From assembly GCF_000426825.1 (NCBI RefSeq), contig NZ_AUGC01000004.1:124001-188000 (forward strand): DNA of 64,000 nt, read 5' to 3'. The DNA is from Thermonema rossianum DSM 10300. GTDB lineage: Bacteria > Bacteroidota > Bacteroidia > Cytophagales > Thermonemataceae. Under the pieces are notes generated by a model, which was given only the letters and a program-made list of their open reading frames with translations, had not been told where the DNA came from and did no database searches. Shown in pieces: positions 26,357 to 35,783 of the stretch (its first letter is position 1; every line of letters starts with the position of its first letter). A program made the position numbers and the translations under genes.

Positions 26357-26806
26357 ATGAATAGCACTGTAGAAGTACTGCATGAAGATGACTTCATGAA
26401 AATGTATTTTGACCCTTCCATTCAATGTATAGTGAAGGAGTGGAAGCAAAATCCTTCCGAGGATAAATTTAAGTTGTTGATATTGAATCTTGTACATAAA
26501 ATCATCCTGACACGCAGAAAATACGAAATAGACATTAACCTGCTGGCCGATTGCCGGAAACTGACAGGCGAACTGTTTTCAGAGCAGGTGATTGATTGGT
26601 TGAATGAGAAGATTCATAAAATGTATGTAGCCAATAATATCCGCAAAAAGGCATTCGTGGCTTCTTCTGAAATAGCTTGCAACCGTTCGTTGATAGATTA
26701 CATCGAGCAAAGTGGCGGTGCCTTGACCGGTTTGGAAATGCGCCTGTTTGACAACATAGAGCAGGCCAAGGCCTGGTTGGCTTCCTCAAAGGTAAATACC
26801 CGCTAA
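26357..26806 (+). CDS. STAS/SpoIIAA-like domain protein
   Basis: A 149-residue cytoplasmic protein. The alternating pattern (QCIVKEWKQNPSEDKFKLLI, DINLLADCRKLTGELFSEQV, KKAFVASSEIACNRSLIDYI, RLFDNIEQAKAWLAS) agrees with the STAS-like fold of proteins often found in Cytophagales next to signalling genes. The final segment with FDNIEQAKAWL is a common ending of this family. Function is not known; such domains often bind partner kinases or nucleotides. It stands alone between the zinc finger gene and the nucleotidase-domain gene. The 153-nt region upstream shows no promoter that I can define. Confidence 0.6.
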   Translation: MNSTVEVLHEDDFMKMYFDPSIQCIVKEWKQNPSEDKFKLLILNLVHKIILTRRKYEIDINLLADCRKLTGELFSEQVIDWLNEKIHKMYVANNIRKKAFVASSEIACNRSLIDYIEQSGGALTGLEMRLFDNIEQAKAWLASSKVNTR

Positions 26807-26883
26807 GCAAGCACATGACGGCAGAGCGTCCGCAATTGTAGAAAAGTTCGTATTTTTGCCCCCTACAAAACAAGCTTTACTCA

Positions 26884-27645
26884 ATGTTCACAAAGTTTCA
26901 ATCCATACGTCGCCACATGTTTTACGCTGTGGCACTGTCTCTTTTGCTGGGGGCTTGTCAAAAGCGCTTGCAATACCAAAGCACGGTCGAGTCACTGCCC
27001 ATCAACAGCGAAATATCGGCCGATGCACGGATAGATAGCATGATTGCCCCATATAAGCAGCGCCTAACGGCAGAAATCAGCCGGGTGCTGGCTTATTCTG
27101 ACACGGCCGTAGAGCGTCCCAAGAATGTGTATGAACATCCGTTGGGCAATTTTACTGCCGATTTGATGCTGCAAAAAGCGCAAGCCCTGCAGCCGCAAAC
27201 GTCGTTGAGTGTGATTACCTTTGGGGGATTGCGTACCGGTTTCCCGGCCGGCGCCGTTACCGTGGGGCATATGTTTGAATTGATGCCCTTCGAGAACGAA
27301 TTGGTAATCTTGACCGTGGAAGGTAAAACCTTGGAAGAGCTGTTTGAATACATGCTTCGCAAAAAAAATACTGCCTTGGGCGGGGTACGTTTGGAAGTGG
27401 CCGCCGGTAAAGTACGCAACGCATGGATTGGAGGCAAACCGTGGGATCCGAATCAAACATACCGGGTAGCCATTTCCGACTATCTGGCCAATGGTGGTGA
27501 TGATATGAGTTTTTGGAAAGAAGCCAAACAACGGGAAGAAACCGGGGTGAAGATTAGAGACATATTCATAGAAGGGGTAGAAGCAGCCGGTAAGAAAGGG
27601 ACCATCCATCTGCAACTGGATGGCAGGGTAAAGGTGGTAGAATAA
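26884..27645 (+). CDS. Stand-alone 5'-nucleotidase C-terminal domain lipoprotein
   Basis: A 253-residue envelope protein with a lipobox (LLLGAC, Cys25). The body is the 5_nucleotid_C domain, the substrate-recognition half of UshA-like enzymes: EHPLGNFTADLM, ITFGGLRTGFPAGAVTVGHM, MPFENELVILTVEGKTLEEL and RVAISDYLANGGDDM. The N-terminal metallophosphatase half is absent. In many Bacteroidota the two halves are separate, adjacent genes; here the next gene is the unrelated, convergent yceI, so the catalytic partner is missing from this locus. It may pair with a phosphatase encoded elsewhere or work as a binding protein. Confidence 0.83.
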   Translation: MFTKFQSIRRHMFYAVALSLLLGACQKRLQYQSTVESLPINSEISADARIDSMIAPYKQRLTAEISRVLAYSDTAVERPKNVYEHPLGNFTADLMLQKAQALQPQTSLSVITFGGLRTGFPAGAVTVGHMFELMPFENELVILTVEGKTLEELFEYMLRKKNTALGGVRLEVAAGKVRNAWIGGKPWDPNQTYRVAISDYLANGGDDMSFWKEAKQREETGVKIRDIFIEGVEAAGKKGTIHLQLDGRVKVVE

Positions 27646-27679
27646 ATCATGCAGCCGGTTGCATTGTGCATAAACTCAA

Positions 27680-27708
27680 AAAAGGCTATCCAAGACGGAT
27701 AGCCTTTT
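27680..27708. terminator. Bidirectional intrinsic terminator
   Basis: A perfect 12-bp stem: AAAAGGCTATCC (27680-27691) and GGATAGCCTTTT (27697-27708) with a 5-nt loop. It lies between the convergent nucleotidase-domain gene and the yceI-like gene, with A/T runs at both ends. Confidence 0.88.
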
Positions 27709-27739
27709 GTCTTGTATTTGATAGGCCTTGAAAAGGTGC

Positions 27740-28396
27740 TTATTGGCAATCTTTGTTTACTGCCGCTTCGGCATACAGCTTTACTTCGGGCCACAATACC
27801 GACTTGCCATCAGGACCGGTGTGCAGGTCTTTACATACTTCATTCAGGGCTTTGATACCACTGCCGGCATTCCATTCTTCTACGTTGATGGTGGTGCTGA
27901 TGCTTACTTTTTCTTCGCTTAGGGTGAGTTCTACCGGCACTTGCTTGTTGATGCCGTTCATTTCTATGCTTAAAAGTGCTTGCGTATCGCTAATGACAGA
28001 ATCCAAGCGGGCTTTTAAAAGCACTTCTTCGCCTTCTTTTTGGGCAAAAGAACCAAAAAAGTATTTGGCTATTTTAGCGTCCCGGTCGGGGTTTTGGGTA
28101 TCCACACTGCCTGTTTTGATGGTGATGCTCGCACCTTTGATGAGCTCTTGCAAAGAAGTGGCTTCTTGCAGGGGGCTTTCCACTTGGTATTCTTTAAAGC
28201 TGCCGCTTACGCCTGCCTTTTCGGTGAACTTGTAGGCAGTCCAGGTAAGGGTGGTTTCCCCCAAGCGGTAGCGGCACTCTGTGCTTGCTTGTGTGGTTTG
28301 GGTGCTGTCGGTATTTGTTTTTTCTTGTTTGGTTTCTTGTGAACCACAGCTCCATAATAGAGCGGCTAATCCGAAAGATAAGATGATTTTTTTCAT
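27740..28396 (-). CDS. YceI-like lipoprotein
   Basis: A 218-residue lipoprotein (lipobox LLWSC, Cys17) with a Thr/Gln-rich spacer and a YceI-type beta-barrel. Family features are TLTWTAYKFTEKAGVSGSF near the start, ASITIKTGSVDTQNPDRDAK, FFGSFA and the final half-barrel strands. YceI proteins bind isoprenoid-type lipids in the periplasm. The insert before the C-terminus (NEVCKDLHTGPDGKSVLWPE) carries the pattern of the Bacteroidota subgroup. It lies 35 nt upstream of no other same-strand gene except ftsW, which ends 36 nt before its start, so it may be in one transcript with ftsW. Confidence 0.85.
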   Translation of the reverse strand: MKKIILSFGLAALLWSCGSQETKQEKTNTDSTQTTQASTECRYRLGETTLTWTAYKFTEKAGVSGSFKEYQVESPLQEATSLQELIKGASITIKTGSVDTQNPDRDAKIAKYFFGSFAQKEGEEVLLKARLDSVISDTQALLSIEMNGINKQVPVELTLSEEKVSISTTINVEEWNAGSGIKALNEVCKDLHTGPDGKSVLWPEVKLYAEAAVNKDCQ

Positions 28397-28431
28397 GGCT
28401 TGCTTTGATTTTTTATTATTGAAACGGTTAT

Positions 28432-29577
28432 CTAATTGCTTTGTTCTACAATATCGCCCCGGCTGACGCTCAGTATAATACCTATTGCCAAGCCGGTAAA
28501 GAGCAGGGAGGTGCCTCCCATACTGACCAGTGGCAGCGGCAAACCTGTGATAGGCACCAAGCCTACGGCAACGGCCATGTTTGCCATGGCTTGCACAACC
28601 AGGCTGAATGAAAGCCCTGCTGCCAGTAGTCCCCCGAAAGCCCGGTGGCTGCGCGAAAGAATCATCATGCCGCGGTACAAAAGCCCCAAGTATAAAAAGA
28701 CCACAAAAGCGCCGCCTATCAGGCCATATTCTTCCACAATGATGGCAAAGATGAAGTCAGAGAAGGGGTTGGGTAAAATATTGCGTTGTGTGCTGTTGCC
28801 CGGTCCTTTGCCGGTCAGTCCCCCGGTGGCAATGGCTATATAAGACTGCTCAGCTTGAAAGGGTATATTTTCTTTATCCAAGTAGCTTTCTATCCGGCTT
28901 TTTACTGTAGCCGCCCGTTCACCAAACGATAAAGCCACAAAGAGAGCCACTGCCCCCATCAGCAGTATGACAAAGAAATAGCGAAGTGGCACCCGGCCAA
29001 TAAACATAATCAAGAGGCTGGTCATGAACAAAATCAGGGCATTGGAGAAGTTACTCAGCCCAATTAAGCCGCATACCAGACCAATCCAAAAAAGCATGGG
29101 CAACAGGCCTTCTTTGACGTCCTCGATGCGGTGTTGACGCTTGGAGAGCATGGCTGCCAGGTGTGAAATAAGGGCGAGTTTTGCCAAGTCAGAAGGTTGA
29201 AACGATTGATTGATGAAAGGAATGGTAATCCAGCGGCTGGCTTCGTTGATGGTCGTGCCGTATAACTGCGCTACGATGAGCAGAGGAACCGAGACCCACA
29301 AGGCAAACAACGACAGGCGGGCATAATAGCGGTAATCGATACGGTGGGCTATCCACATGACGATTAACGCCAGCAGCACCAGGCGAACATGCTTAAACAA
29401 GTAATATTCGGTGTTTCCTTCCAAGTACTTGAAAGCCAATGACTGTGTGGCGCTATATACCACCAAAATACTCATGAGAGAGAGTGCCGCAACAATGTAC
29501 CAAATCACCGGGTCCCCTTTGAAGATGGGATGCTCTTTCTTTTTTGTTATATCCGCTTGGTAATCCAAAAAACTCAT
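28432..29577 (-). CDS. ftsW: SEDS family peptidoglycan polymerase/lipid II protein FtsW (or RodA)
   Basis: A 381-residue integral membrane protein with about ten transmembrane helices. SEDS motifs: SRWITIPFINQSFQPSDLAKLALI, GLTGKGPGNSTQRNILPNPFSDFIFAIIVEEYGLIG, LVPITGLPLPLVSMGGTSLL. The last one (SMGGTS) and the DFIFAIIVEE segment favour FtsW over RodA. It polymerises glycan strands for septal wall with a class B PBP. ATG at 29577 (MSFLDYQ) or 29586 is preferred over an upstream extension. It is outside the usual dcw cluster. Divergent from the fumarylacetoacetase gene. Confidence 0.85.
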   Translation of the reverse strand: MSFLDYQADITKKKEHPIFKGDPVIWYIVAALSLMSILVVYSATQSLAFKYLEGNTEYYLFKHVRLVLLALIVMWIAHRIDYRYYARLSLFALWVSVPLLIVAQLYGTTINEASRWITIPFINQSFQPSDLAKLALISHLAAMLSKRQHRIEDVKEGLLPMLFWIGLVCGLIGLSNFSNALILFMTSLLIMFIGRVPLRYFFVILLMGAVALFVALSFGERAATVKSRIESYLDKENIPFQAEQSYIAIATGGLTGKGPGNSTQRNILPNPFSDFIFAIIVEEYGLIGGAFVVFLYLGLLYRGMMILSRSHRAFGGLLAAGLSFSLVVQAMANMAVAVGLVPITGLPLPLVSMGGTSLLFTGLAIGIILSVSRGDIVEQSN

Positions 29578-29595
29578 AATGCTCATTCTTTGTAT

Positions 29596-29629
29596 CAAAG
29601 ATAAAAAAACCTTTGGGCATAGAAGCAAG
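29596..29629 (-). promoter_or_regulatory. Possible promoter of ftsW
   Basis: Read on the minus strand, CTTG (29629-29626) precedes TATCTTTG (29603-29596), a full TAnnTTTG match, with a 22-nt spacer that is one longer than usual. Transcription would start about 10 nt before the ftsW ATG. Confidence 0.45.
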
Positions 29630-29723
29630 AAAGTGAATATGGCACCCTTTTGCTTTGTTGAATGCTTGTGTTTTTGGAAATATCCTATAATTTCGTGGCA
29701 GGAACCAAAAAAAATTGACAACA

Positions 29724-30998
29724 ATGATACAAGCCAATGACCCTAAGCTCCGTTCGTGGATAGAAGTAGCACCCGATAGTGATTTCCCCATTCAAAATAT
29801 ACCTTTTGGCATCTTTTCTCATGATGGGCGCACCAAGCGCGCAGCCAGCCGTATAGGTGATGTTGTCATAGACTTGAGCGCTTTGGCAGAATTGGGCTAC
29901 TTCGATGATTTGCAAATTCCTGACTTGTCTGTTTTTTATAATGACACCTTGAATGACTTCATTCGTCTGGGCAAGGAAACCACCCGCCGGGTGCGTAACC
30001 GGATTGCCGAGCTTTTCGCCGCCGATAATCCTGCCTTGCGGGAGCAGGCAGAGCATAAGGAACAGGTGCTTTTCGATGCCCGCCAAGTGCACATGCACAT
30101 GCCGGTAGAGGTGGGGGACTACACTGACTTTTATTCCAGCTTGGAACATGCCACCAATGTAGGCAAGATGTTTCGCCCCGACAACCCCCTGTTGCCCAAC
30201 TGGAAACACCTGCCCGTAGGCTATCATGGACGCTCGTCTTCCATCGTGGTTTCGGGGCACCCGGTCATTCGTCCCAAAGGGCAAGTTTTGCCTGCGGGCG
30301 CCGATAAGCCGGTGTTTTCTGCCACTCAGCGCCTTGACTTCGAGCTGGAAGTGGCTTTTGTTGTGGGCAAAGACACGCAAATGGGCGACAGCATCACCAC
30401 TGCCGAAGCCGAAGACTATATTTTTGGTTTGGTGCTTTTCAACGACTGGTCAGCCCGTGACATTCAAAAATGGGAATATGTGCCCTTGGGGCCTTTCTTA
30501 GGGAAAAACTTTGCTTCTACCATTTCACCATGGATAGTTACCTTGGATGCCTTGGAGCCCTTCCGCGTGGAGTCGCCCAAGCAAGACCCCGAAGTGCTGG
30601 ATTATCTTAAGTTCGAAGGCAAGAAGAGCTTCGATATCCACCTGGAAGTATACATTCAGCCCAAAGACAGTGCGCCTTCGTTGGTATGCCGCAGCAACTT
30701 TAAGTATATGTACTGGAACATGAGCCAGCAGCTGGCACACCACACGGTGAATGGGTGTCCCATGCGGGTGGGTGATATGTGTGCGTCGGGAACCATCAGC
30801 GGGCCTACTCCCGATAGCTTTGGTTCTATGCTGGAACTTAGCTGGGGCGGAAAAAATGTAGTAAAGCTCCGGGATGGCATTGAGCGCAAGTTCATCGAAG
30901 ACTACGACACCGTCATTATGCGCGGGTATGCGCAAGGCGATGGTTACCGCGTGGGCTTTGGTGAGTGTGCCGGACAAGTGTTGCCGGCAAAGAAATAA
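29724..30998 (+). CDS. fahA: Fumarylacetoacetase
   Basis: A 424-residue enzyme that hydrolyses fumarylacetoacetate to fumarate and acetoacetate in the last step of tyrosine degradation. The N-terminal domain begins SWIEVAPDSDFPIQNIPFG; the catalytic domain has DYTDFYSSLEHATNVGKMFR, LPVGYHGRSSSIVVSG, DFELEVAFVVGK, FNDWSARDIQKWEYVPLGPF and MCASGTISGP, all standard for the eukaryote-like FAH family with its Ca/Mg site. ATG 29724 gives the family start. No other tyrosine-catabolic gene (hmgA, hppD) is in the window. Confidence 0.95.
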   Translation: MIQANDPKLRSWIEVAPDSDFPIQNIPFGIFSHDGRTKRAASRIGDVVIDLSALAELGYFDDLQIPDLSVFYNDTLNDFIRLGKETTRRVRNRIAELFAADNPALREQAEHKEQVLFDARQVHMHMPVEVGDYTDFYSSLEHATNVGKMFRPDNPLLPNWKHLPVGYHGRSSSIVVSGHPVIRPKGQVLPAGADKPVFSATQRLDFELEVAFVVGKDTQMGDSITTAEAEDYIFGLVLFNDWSARDIQKWEYVPLGPFLGKNFASTISPWIVTLDALEPFRVESPKQDPEVLDYLKFEGKKSFDIHLEVYIQPKDSAPSLVCRSNFKYMYWNMSQQLAHHTVNGCPMRVGDMCASGTISGPTPDSFGSMLELSWGGKNVVKLRDGIERKFIEDYDTVIMRGYAQGDGYRVGFGECAGQVLPAKK

Positions 30999-31021
30999 GG
31001 GGGAGCAGAAGGAAGCATGCC

Positions 31022-31060
31022 ACAGGCGGCGAGGCAGTTGTGTGCTTCGCCGCCTGTTTG
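31022..31060 (+). terminator. Intrinsic terminator after fahA
   Basis: Fourteen-nt arms at 31022-31035 (ACAGGCGGCGAGGC) and 31044-31057 (GCTTCGCCGCCTGT) pair with one G-T wobble around an 8-nt loop; a weak T stretch follows. It lies between convergent fahA and tamB and may serve both. Confidence 0.65.
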
Positions 31061-31133
31061 CTTTAGGAATTGGTTGCTTGATATTTTTTAAGTGGATTTG
31101 AAGTGAAGGGGACACACCGGGGCACGGCAACCT

Positions 31134-34100
31134 CTACTGCACCTCTTCACCGGTGGTTTCTTGCTTTTCAGAAGGTTCTTCTTCTTTCAGCAATCCATCG
31201 GGGCGGGGCAATATTTTTTGATTTGATTTGTCTTTTTTCTTGCGTGAGAACAACTCCCATATAGAGTTGAAGTCGCGTGTGTAAAGAATACTGAAACCGG
31301 CAGCTGTGTTGGTACTGTTGCTGATGGAAGTAACCACGCCGTTGCTCAAGTTCTTGTTGTACATTTTCAAACGATAGCGTCCGTCGGGGGTGAGCATGTA
31401 TTCCACCGTCCATTCGCCTACAATGTTGGCAGTAGCACTTTGATTTTGGGTGTCTATCAAGCCATCGCGGGTGATACGCAAGCGCCCGTCCATGAAGGTA
31501 TAACTCAAGCGCACATGAAAGACATTATTGCTTTGCTTGTCCCAGCCTGACAGGTCCACATCTATTTGCAGGTTTTCGTCCACTTGCGACATCCAATGGC
31601 TCAGTTGGTTGGAAAGCAGCTCACTCACGGTATTGCCCCCGGCTCCACTGATGCCACTAAAGGAGTTCTCTCCGGAAAACTTTTTAAACAAAATCAAACT
31701 GAACACTTGGCGGTTACGCTCTTGCTCGTCGCCTTCTATGCGCCCTTTGAAACTGTAAAGCGCCGAGCGAAGGGCGGGATTGGTGATGCTGCGCTCTACT
31801 TCGCTAAAATCGATGTCGAAGCGTATATCGGGGGCAAGCATCGGACCGGTAAGGTGCAACAGCACCTGCACGGGATAACGTCTTGTGTATTCCGGCGAGT
31901 TCAGCTCTGTATTGCTGCTGTTGACCAGCGGAAGCAGGGAAGTGATGGTTTCGTAATAGGCTTTAATATCCAGCTCGGCACTGTACACATCGCCAATGAA
32001 GTAGATGGCACTGCCTTCCCGCACTTTAAACTGTTTGTTTACCAGATTAAGCATGGTGAAGTTATAGCTGCCTTCTTTGATGTAGAAGTCGCCCCACATG
32101 GTGAACTCACCGCGGGAGTCAATACTCATTTGTATTCTGCCCTGCCCGTTGCCGCGCATGATGTCGCCCGCCCGCGGGTCAAAGATGATTTCGAAGTAAG
32201 CATCGGGTGTTACATCCAGATTAAAGTCCATGCGCAGGTTTTGCAGCTTTACTTCTTTGGTCTCGCTTTGGTTGTTTTTGTCTTTCTCAAAGTCTTTGAA
32301 AACAATGTAGTCTTTTTGAGAGACTTTTTCGCTGCCGTAAAGCGGGATATATAGCTTGGTGCCGTATTCGGTACGGGCGTTGGCTTGCAAATACAGGTTG
32401 TCAGGCGTGCCGCTAATTTGTGCATCGCCACTGACAAGGGCATCGCCATAGTAGAGCTCGCCTTCGCGGGGTGGGGTGTTCAGCACCAAGAACTTTTTAA
32501 ATTCTCCCCGTATATCCAAATAGAAGTCTTGAAAGTAGTGGTGGTAAATATCACCGGTGAAGACGGCATTGCCTTGGCGGTTGTCCATGATGCGCAAGCG
32601 TCGCATGCGGATGGCATCCGGGGTAATATACAACTTGTCGCTGAAGCTGTAAGTAGTGCCCAAGTAGTTGACTTTGAATGTTGCTTGTTTGAAATCAAGG
32701 ATGCCCGCAAGTAAGGGCTTGTCGAGGCTGCCGCGCAGCGCCAATTTGCCCGAAACCGTACCGCCAATTTCCGACAGATAGTCCTTCAAAAAAGGATTGA
32801 GCACTTTTAGCTCTGTTTCCTTCATCTCCGCTATCACCTGCATTTGCCCGGAACTGTGCCGGTAGTGACCGCTCATAAAGAAAACATAATCTACACGATT
32901 ATAGAGGTCGGCATTGAAAATAATACTGCCGGTTTGGGCATCCCATCCCACAACACTGCTGAGGTAGCCCACATAAATATTTTGAAAAGTGAGGTCTTCC
33001 ACTTCGGCTTCGCCTTCAATAATGGGCGTGGAGGTGTATAAGTTGCGCAGCGTGAAAGAACCCAAGAGCGTGCCATCCACGGGAATGCTCGCCAAAGCAC
33101 TGAAAGGACGCAGGTTCACCATGTTGAAATCTACCTGCAACTGATGCGGGAAAGAGGCTTCGGCAATGTTACCGTGGAGCACGATGGATTGCCCTTGGTG
33201 CGAAAGCGTAAAGCGGTCAAAAGTTACTTGGCGGCTGCTGTCTGTGCTGAATTGAATATTCCGGAAGGACTCAATATCCCACTGTGCGCCTCCCAGCGTA
33301 AGATGGGAGTCATAGAAGTAGAGCGTTTGTTGGCTTTCGCCCAACTCCAAGGCGCCTTGGAGTTTTAGCTCTGACAGAAGTGTATCGTTGTCCACTCGTA
33401 TATATTGCCGGAATTCAATGGCGTCGTTGTACCAGGAAGCATTCAATAGCAATTGGCGCGTGCGGATGCCGCCTATTTCCTGCCGGGCCGAGAGCAGGTC
33501 GAGCTGTGCCAACACATCGGCGCCATAACGGGGCTTATACATTTCTACATCTAAGGCAGATTCGTAAAAACGTTCGGCGCCCCATTGCAGGGTGTCTATG
33601 GGGGTTTGAGTTGCTATTCTCAATATAGAAGAGTCGGCCGATTGGATAAACTCGCCACTCAAACGGCTGTTGTGGCTAAGGTAGGCATTGGGGGCAAAGA
33701 GCTGCAAGACAGGGTTCAGATTGGTGCATATCACTTCCATTTGAATGTGAAGGCTGTCGTCATGCGCACCACTTGCAGATGCTTTTTGGGCATAGTAGTC
33801 TTTTTGCACTTGCTGCTGCTTGCTTACGGCGAGCCATAGCTCATAGGGAACTTCTTGCAAATAACGAATGAGCTGCCCGTTGTCGTAGTGCCCTTCAAGA
33901 CTTACAGTTACATAATCAGATAAAAGCTGTAGTTTTTCTTCTGCTTGCGATGCACGCCGGTAATAAGTGAGCGTGAGTTGGTGGGGGGTAAGTGTATGGT
34001 TGCCATAAAGAAACTGCACATTTTGAAAATGCAGGCGGGCATCTACACTTTTAAACTCACTGTACTCGCCTTGTATTTGAGTTGAAATCCGCGCCGTTGT

Positions 34101-35783
34101 GTCTAACCAATGGGTTGCTTGCAGGTCGAGATAGTCTATGCCACCTTGCAATTTGGCAAAGCGTAAACTATCTTTCAGAAAAGCCCCTTTCAACAATAGA
34201 TGCAGGCGGGCGTTGGGGTCTTCCGAATGAAGTGTTCCATTTAAAAGTGCATTGCTTGAATTGCCCGATAACTGTAATTGCCGGTAGGCATAGCCGTTTA
34301 CAACAAATTCATCTATGGTGGCAGACAGATTAAAATCATGCCGGTGCAGGTCGGTCCCGTAACCGGCCAGTTCCATGTGTGCCGTGAGTGTGCCCAGCAT
34401 GCTTTGGTCTATGAGGTAGCCTAAACGAAAGTCCGTTAAGTCAAGCCTTATATTGTAATGGGGCAGGGCGGGCGCCTCTTCTTTGTAAAAGACTTCGCCT
34501 TCACTGCTTATTTCACCCAAGGCGGTATAAAGTTGTGTGGTGTAGTTGAAATCTTTGGCATAGCCGTCAAGGCGCAGCTCACCGTCTATGAAATCTATCT
34601 TTTGCAGCCAAGGATGCAGAGAAGCAGGCAGGTATTGTTTGAGGTCTTCCATTTTAAGAGACAGAGAGGGAATATCGGCTTCTATGACCGCGGCTTCAAT
34701 ATCAGGAAGCCCCTGCGTGCTGATGATGCCCTGCAGGTAACTGTCGTTACCAAAACGCAGGTAGGCATCTTCCCACACAAACTCCCGTATGGTACCATTG
34801 ACCTGCCCATTGATTTGCCATTCATCTTGCCATTGGGCAAACACCTCATGAAACGGCGCCAGATCTGCGGGGTGAATGCGGCTTCCTTCGAAATGGATGT
34901 CAAGCAGAACCGAGTCCACAAAAGCCCCCATGGCAGACATGCTTTCATAAGAGAAGCGCACCTTGTCGCCCAGGTAGGAGTTGTTTAAATAAAGATGCAG
35001 CCTGTCGAAATACATGTGTTGTGCATCCATATGAAAGTCTGTGTCAAGACTTTTGACGTAGAGAGAACTTTGGGGCTCATGGAGTTGAAGCTGCCGCGTG
35101 CTGAGCGCTATGGTGTCGCCAAAGGCCTTGAAGTCCAATACCGTACCATAAATATTATTCAGGCTGAAGTGTGCGTAGTCGAAGAAGCCCCCGGGCAGGC
35201 TGTCTTGCCTTCCGTCATGATAACGAAACTGCATGTTGTTCAGATAGGCTTTTTCGATGATAAAAGGCGCCGGTTGACTGCTGCTGCTTTGGCTTCCGAA
35301 ACGTTCATTCAGTTCTTCGATAAACAAATTGATATTGAAGCCTTGATGCTGTATATCATAGTGCATGTTGAAGAGTCCGTTTTCCAAACGGGCTTCTTTG
35401 ATGCGTACTCTGCCTATGAGCAGTTGAGTCAAGCTAAAGGTGACGCGTATTTCCTCTATATCCACCAAATCCACAAAATGCTCATCGTATATGTGAACAT
35501 TGCGTAAGTGTATGCTCCGGTTGGGCAGGTTGACGAGCAAGCGTTCGATGTCGGCATTGTAATGGCTGTTTTTGAAAACATAGTCCACAGCCTGCCGGGC
35601 CAGGAAGCTTTGCACCGCAGGCAGCGCCAACAAGGCGGCAAGAGTCAAAAACAAAAGCAAAACGAAAAAAACAGGGCGGGTTACCCACCTGTGCAGCAGC
35701 CTTTTGAAAATCTTCAAAAAAGGCGTACTTTCGTTGCCTAAAATATCTTCTTTTTTATCCTCTTCTTTCCTTTCTAATGCCAA
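31134..35783 (-). CDS. tamB: Translocation/assembly module TamB (DUF490) homologue
   Basis: A 1549-residue AsmA/TamB-type protein: a charged cytoplasmic N-terminus, one transmembrane segment (about residues 38-58), a very long beta-rich periplasmic region, and the C-terminal DUF490 domain (about 1050-1500, with FTMWGDFYIKEGSYNF and RYPVQVLLHLTGPMLAPDIR). TamB bridges inner and outer membrane and carries lipids or aids OMP assembly with TamA. No ATG or GTG exists before the transmembrane segment. A stop precedes TTG 35783, so TTG there, or TTG at 35717, must be the start. Its 5' end overlaps that of tsaD. It ends with a low-complexity acidic tail. Confidence 0.88.
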   Translation of the reverse strand: MALERKEEDKKEDILGNESTPFLKIFKRLLHRWVTRPVFFVLLLFLTLAALLALPAVQSFLARQAVDYVFKNSHYNADIERLLVNLPNRSIHLRNVHIYDEHFVDLVDIEEIRVTFSLTQLLIGRVRIKEARLENGLFNMHYDIQHQGFNINLFIEELNERFGSQSSSSQPAPFIIEKAYLNNMQFRYHDGRQDSLPGGFFDYAHFSLNNIYGTVLDFKAFGDTIALSTRQLQLHEPQSSLYVKSLDTDFHMDAQHMYFDRLHLYLNNSYLGDKVRFSYESMSAMGAFVDSVLLDIHFEGSRIHPADLAPFHEVFAQWQDEWQINGQVNGTIREFVWEDAYLRFGNDSYLQGIISTQGLPDIEAAVIEADIPSLSLKMEDLKQYLPASLHPWLQKIDFIDGELRLDGYAKDFNYTTQLYTALGEISSEGEVFYKEEAPALPHYNIRLDLTDFRLGYLIDQSMLGTLTAHMELAGYGTDLHRHDFNLSATIDEFVVNGYAYRQLQLSGNSSNALLNGTLHSEDPNARLHLLLKGAFLKDSLRFAKLQGGIDYLDLQATHWLDTTARISTQIQGEYSEFKSVDARLHFQNVQFLYGNHTLTPHQLTLTYYRRASQAEEKLQLLSDYVTVSLEGHYDNGQLIRYLQEVPYELWLAVSKQQQVQKDYYAQKASASGAHDDSLHIQMEVICTNLNPVLQLFAPNAYLSHNSRLSGEFIQSADSSILRIATQTPIDTLQWGAERFYESALDVEMYKPRYGADVLAQLDLLSARQEIGGIRTRQLLLNASWYNDAIEFRQYIRVDNDTLLSELKLQGALELGESQQTLYFYDSHLTLGGAQWDIESFRNIQFSTDSSRQVTFDRFTLSHQGQSIVLHGNIAEASFPHQLQVDFNMVNLRPFSALASIPVDGTLLGSFTLRNLYTSTPIIEGEAEVEDLTFQNIYVGYLSSVVGWDAQTGSIIFNADLYNRVDYVFFMSGHYRHSSGQMQVIAEMKETELKVLNPFLKDYLSEIGGTVSGKLALRGSLDKPLLAGILDFKQATFKVNYLGTTYSFSDKLYITPDAIRMRRLRIMDNRQGNAVFTGDIYHHYFQDFYLDIRGEFKKFLVLNTPPREGELYYGDALVSGDAQISGTPDNLYLQANARTEYGTKLYIPLYGSEKVSQKDYIVFKDFEKDKNNQSETKEVKLQNLRMDFNLDVTPDAYFEIIFDPRAGDIMRGNGQGRIQMSIDSRGEFTMWGDFYIKEGSYNFTMLNLVNKQFKVREGSAIYFIGDVYSAELDIKAYYETITSLLPLVNSSNTELNSPEYTRRYPVQVLLHLTGPMLAPDIRFDIDFSEVERSITNPALRSALYSFKGRIEGDEQERNRQVFSLILFKKFSGENSFSGISGAGGNTVSELLSNQLSHWMSQVDENLQIDVDLSGWDKQSNNVFHVRLSYTFMDGRLRITRDGLIDTQNQSATANIVGEWTVEYMLTPDGRYRLKMYNKNLSNGVVTSISNSTNTAAGFSILYTRDFNSIWELFSRKKKDKSNQKILPRPDGLLKEEEPSEKQETTGEEVQ

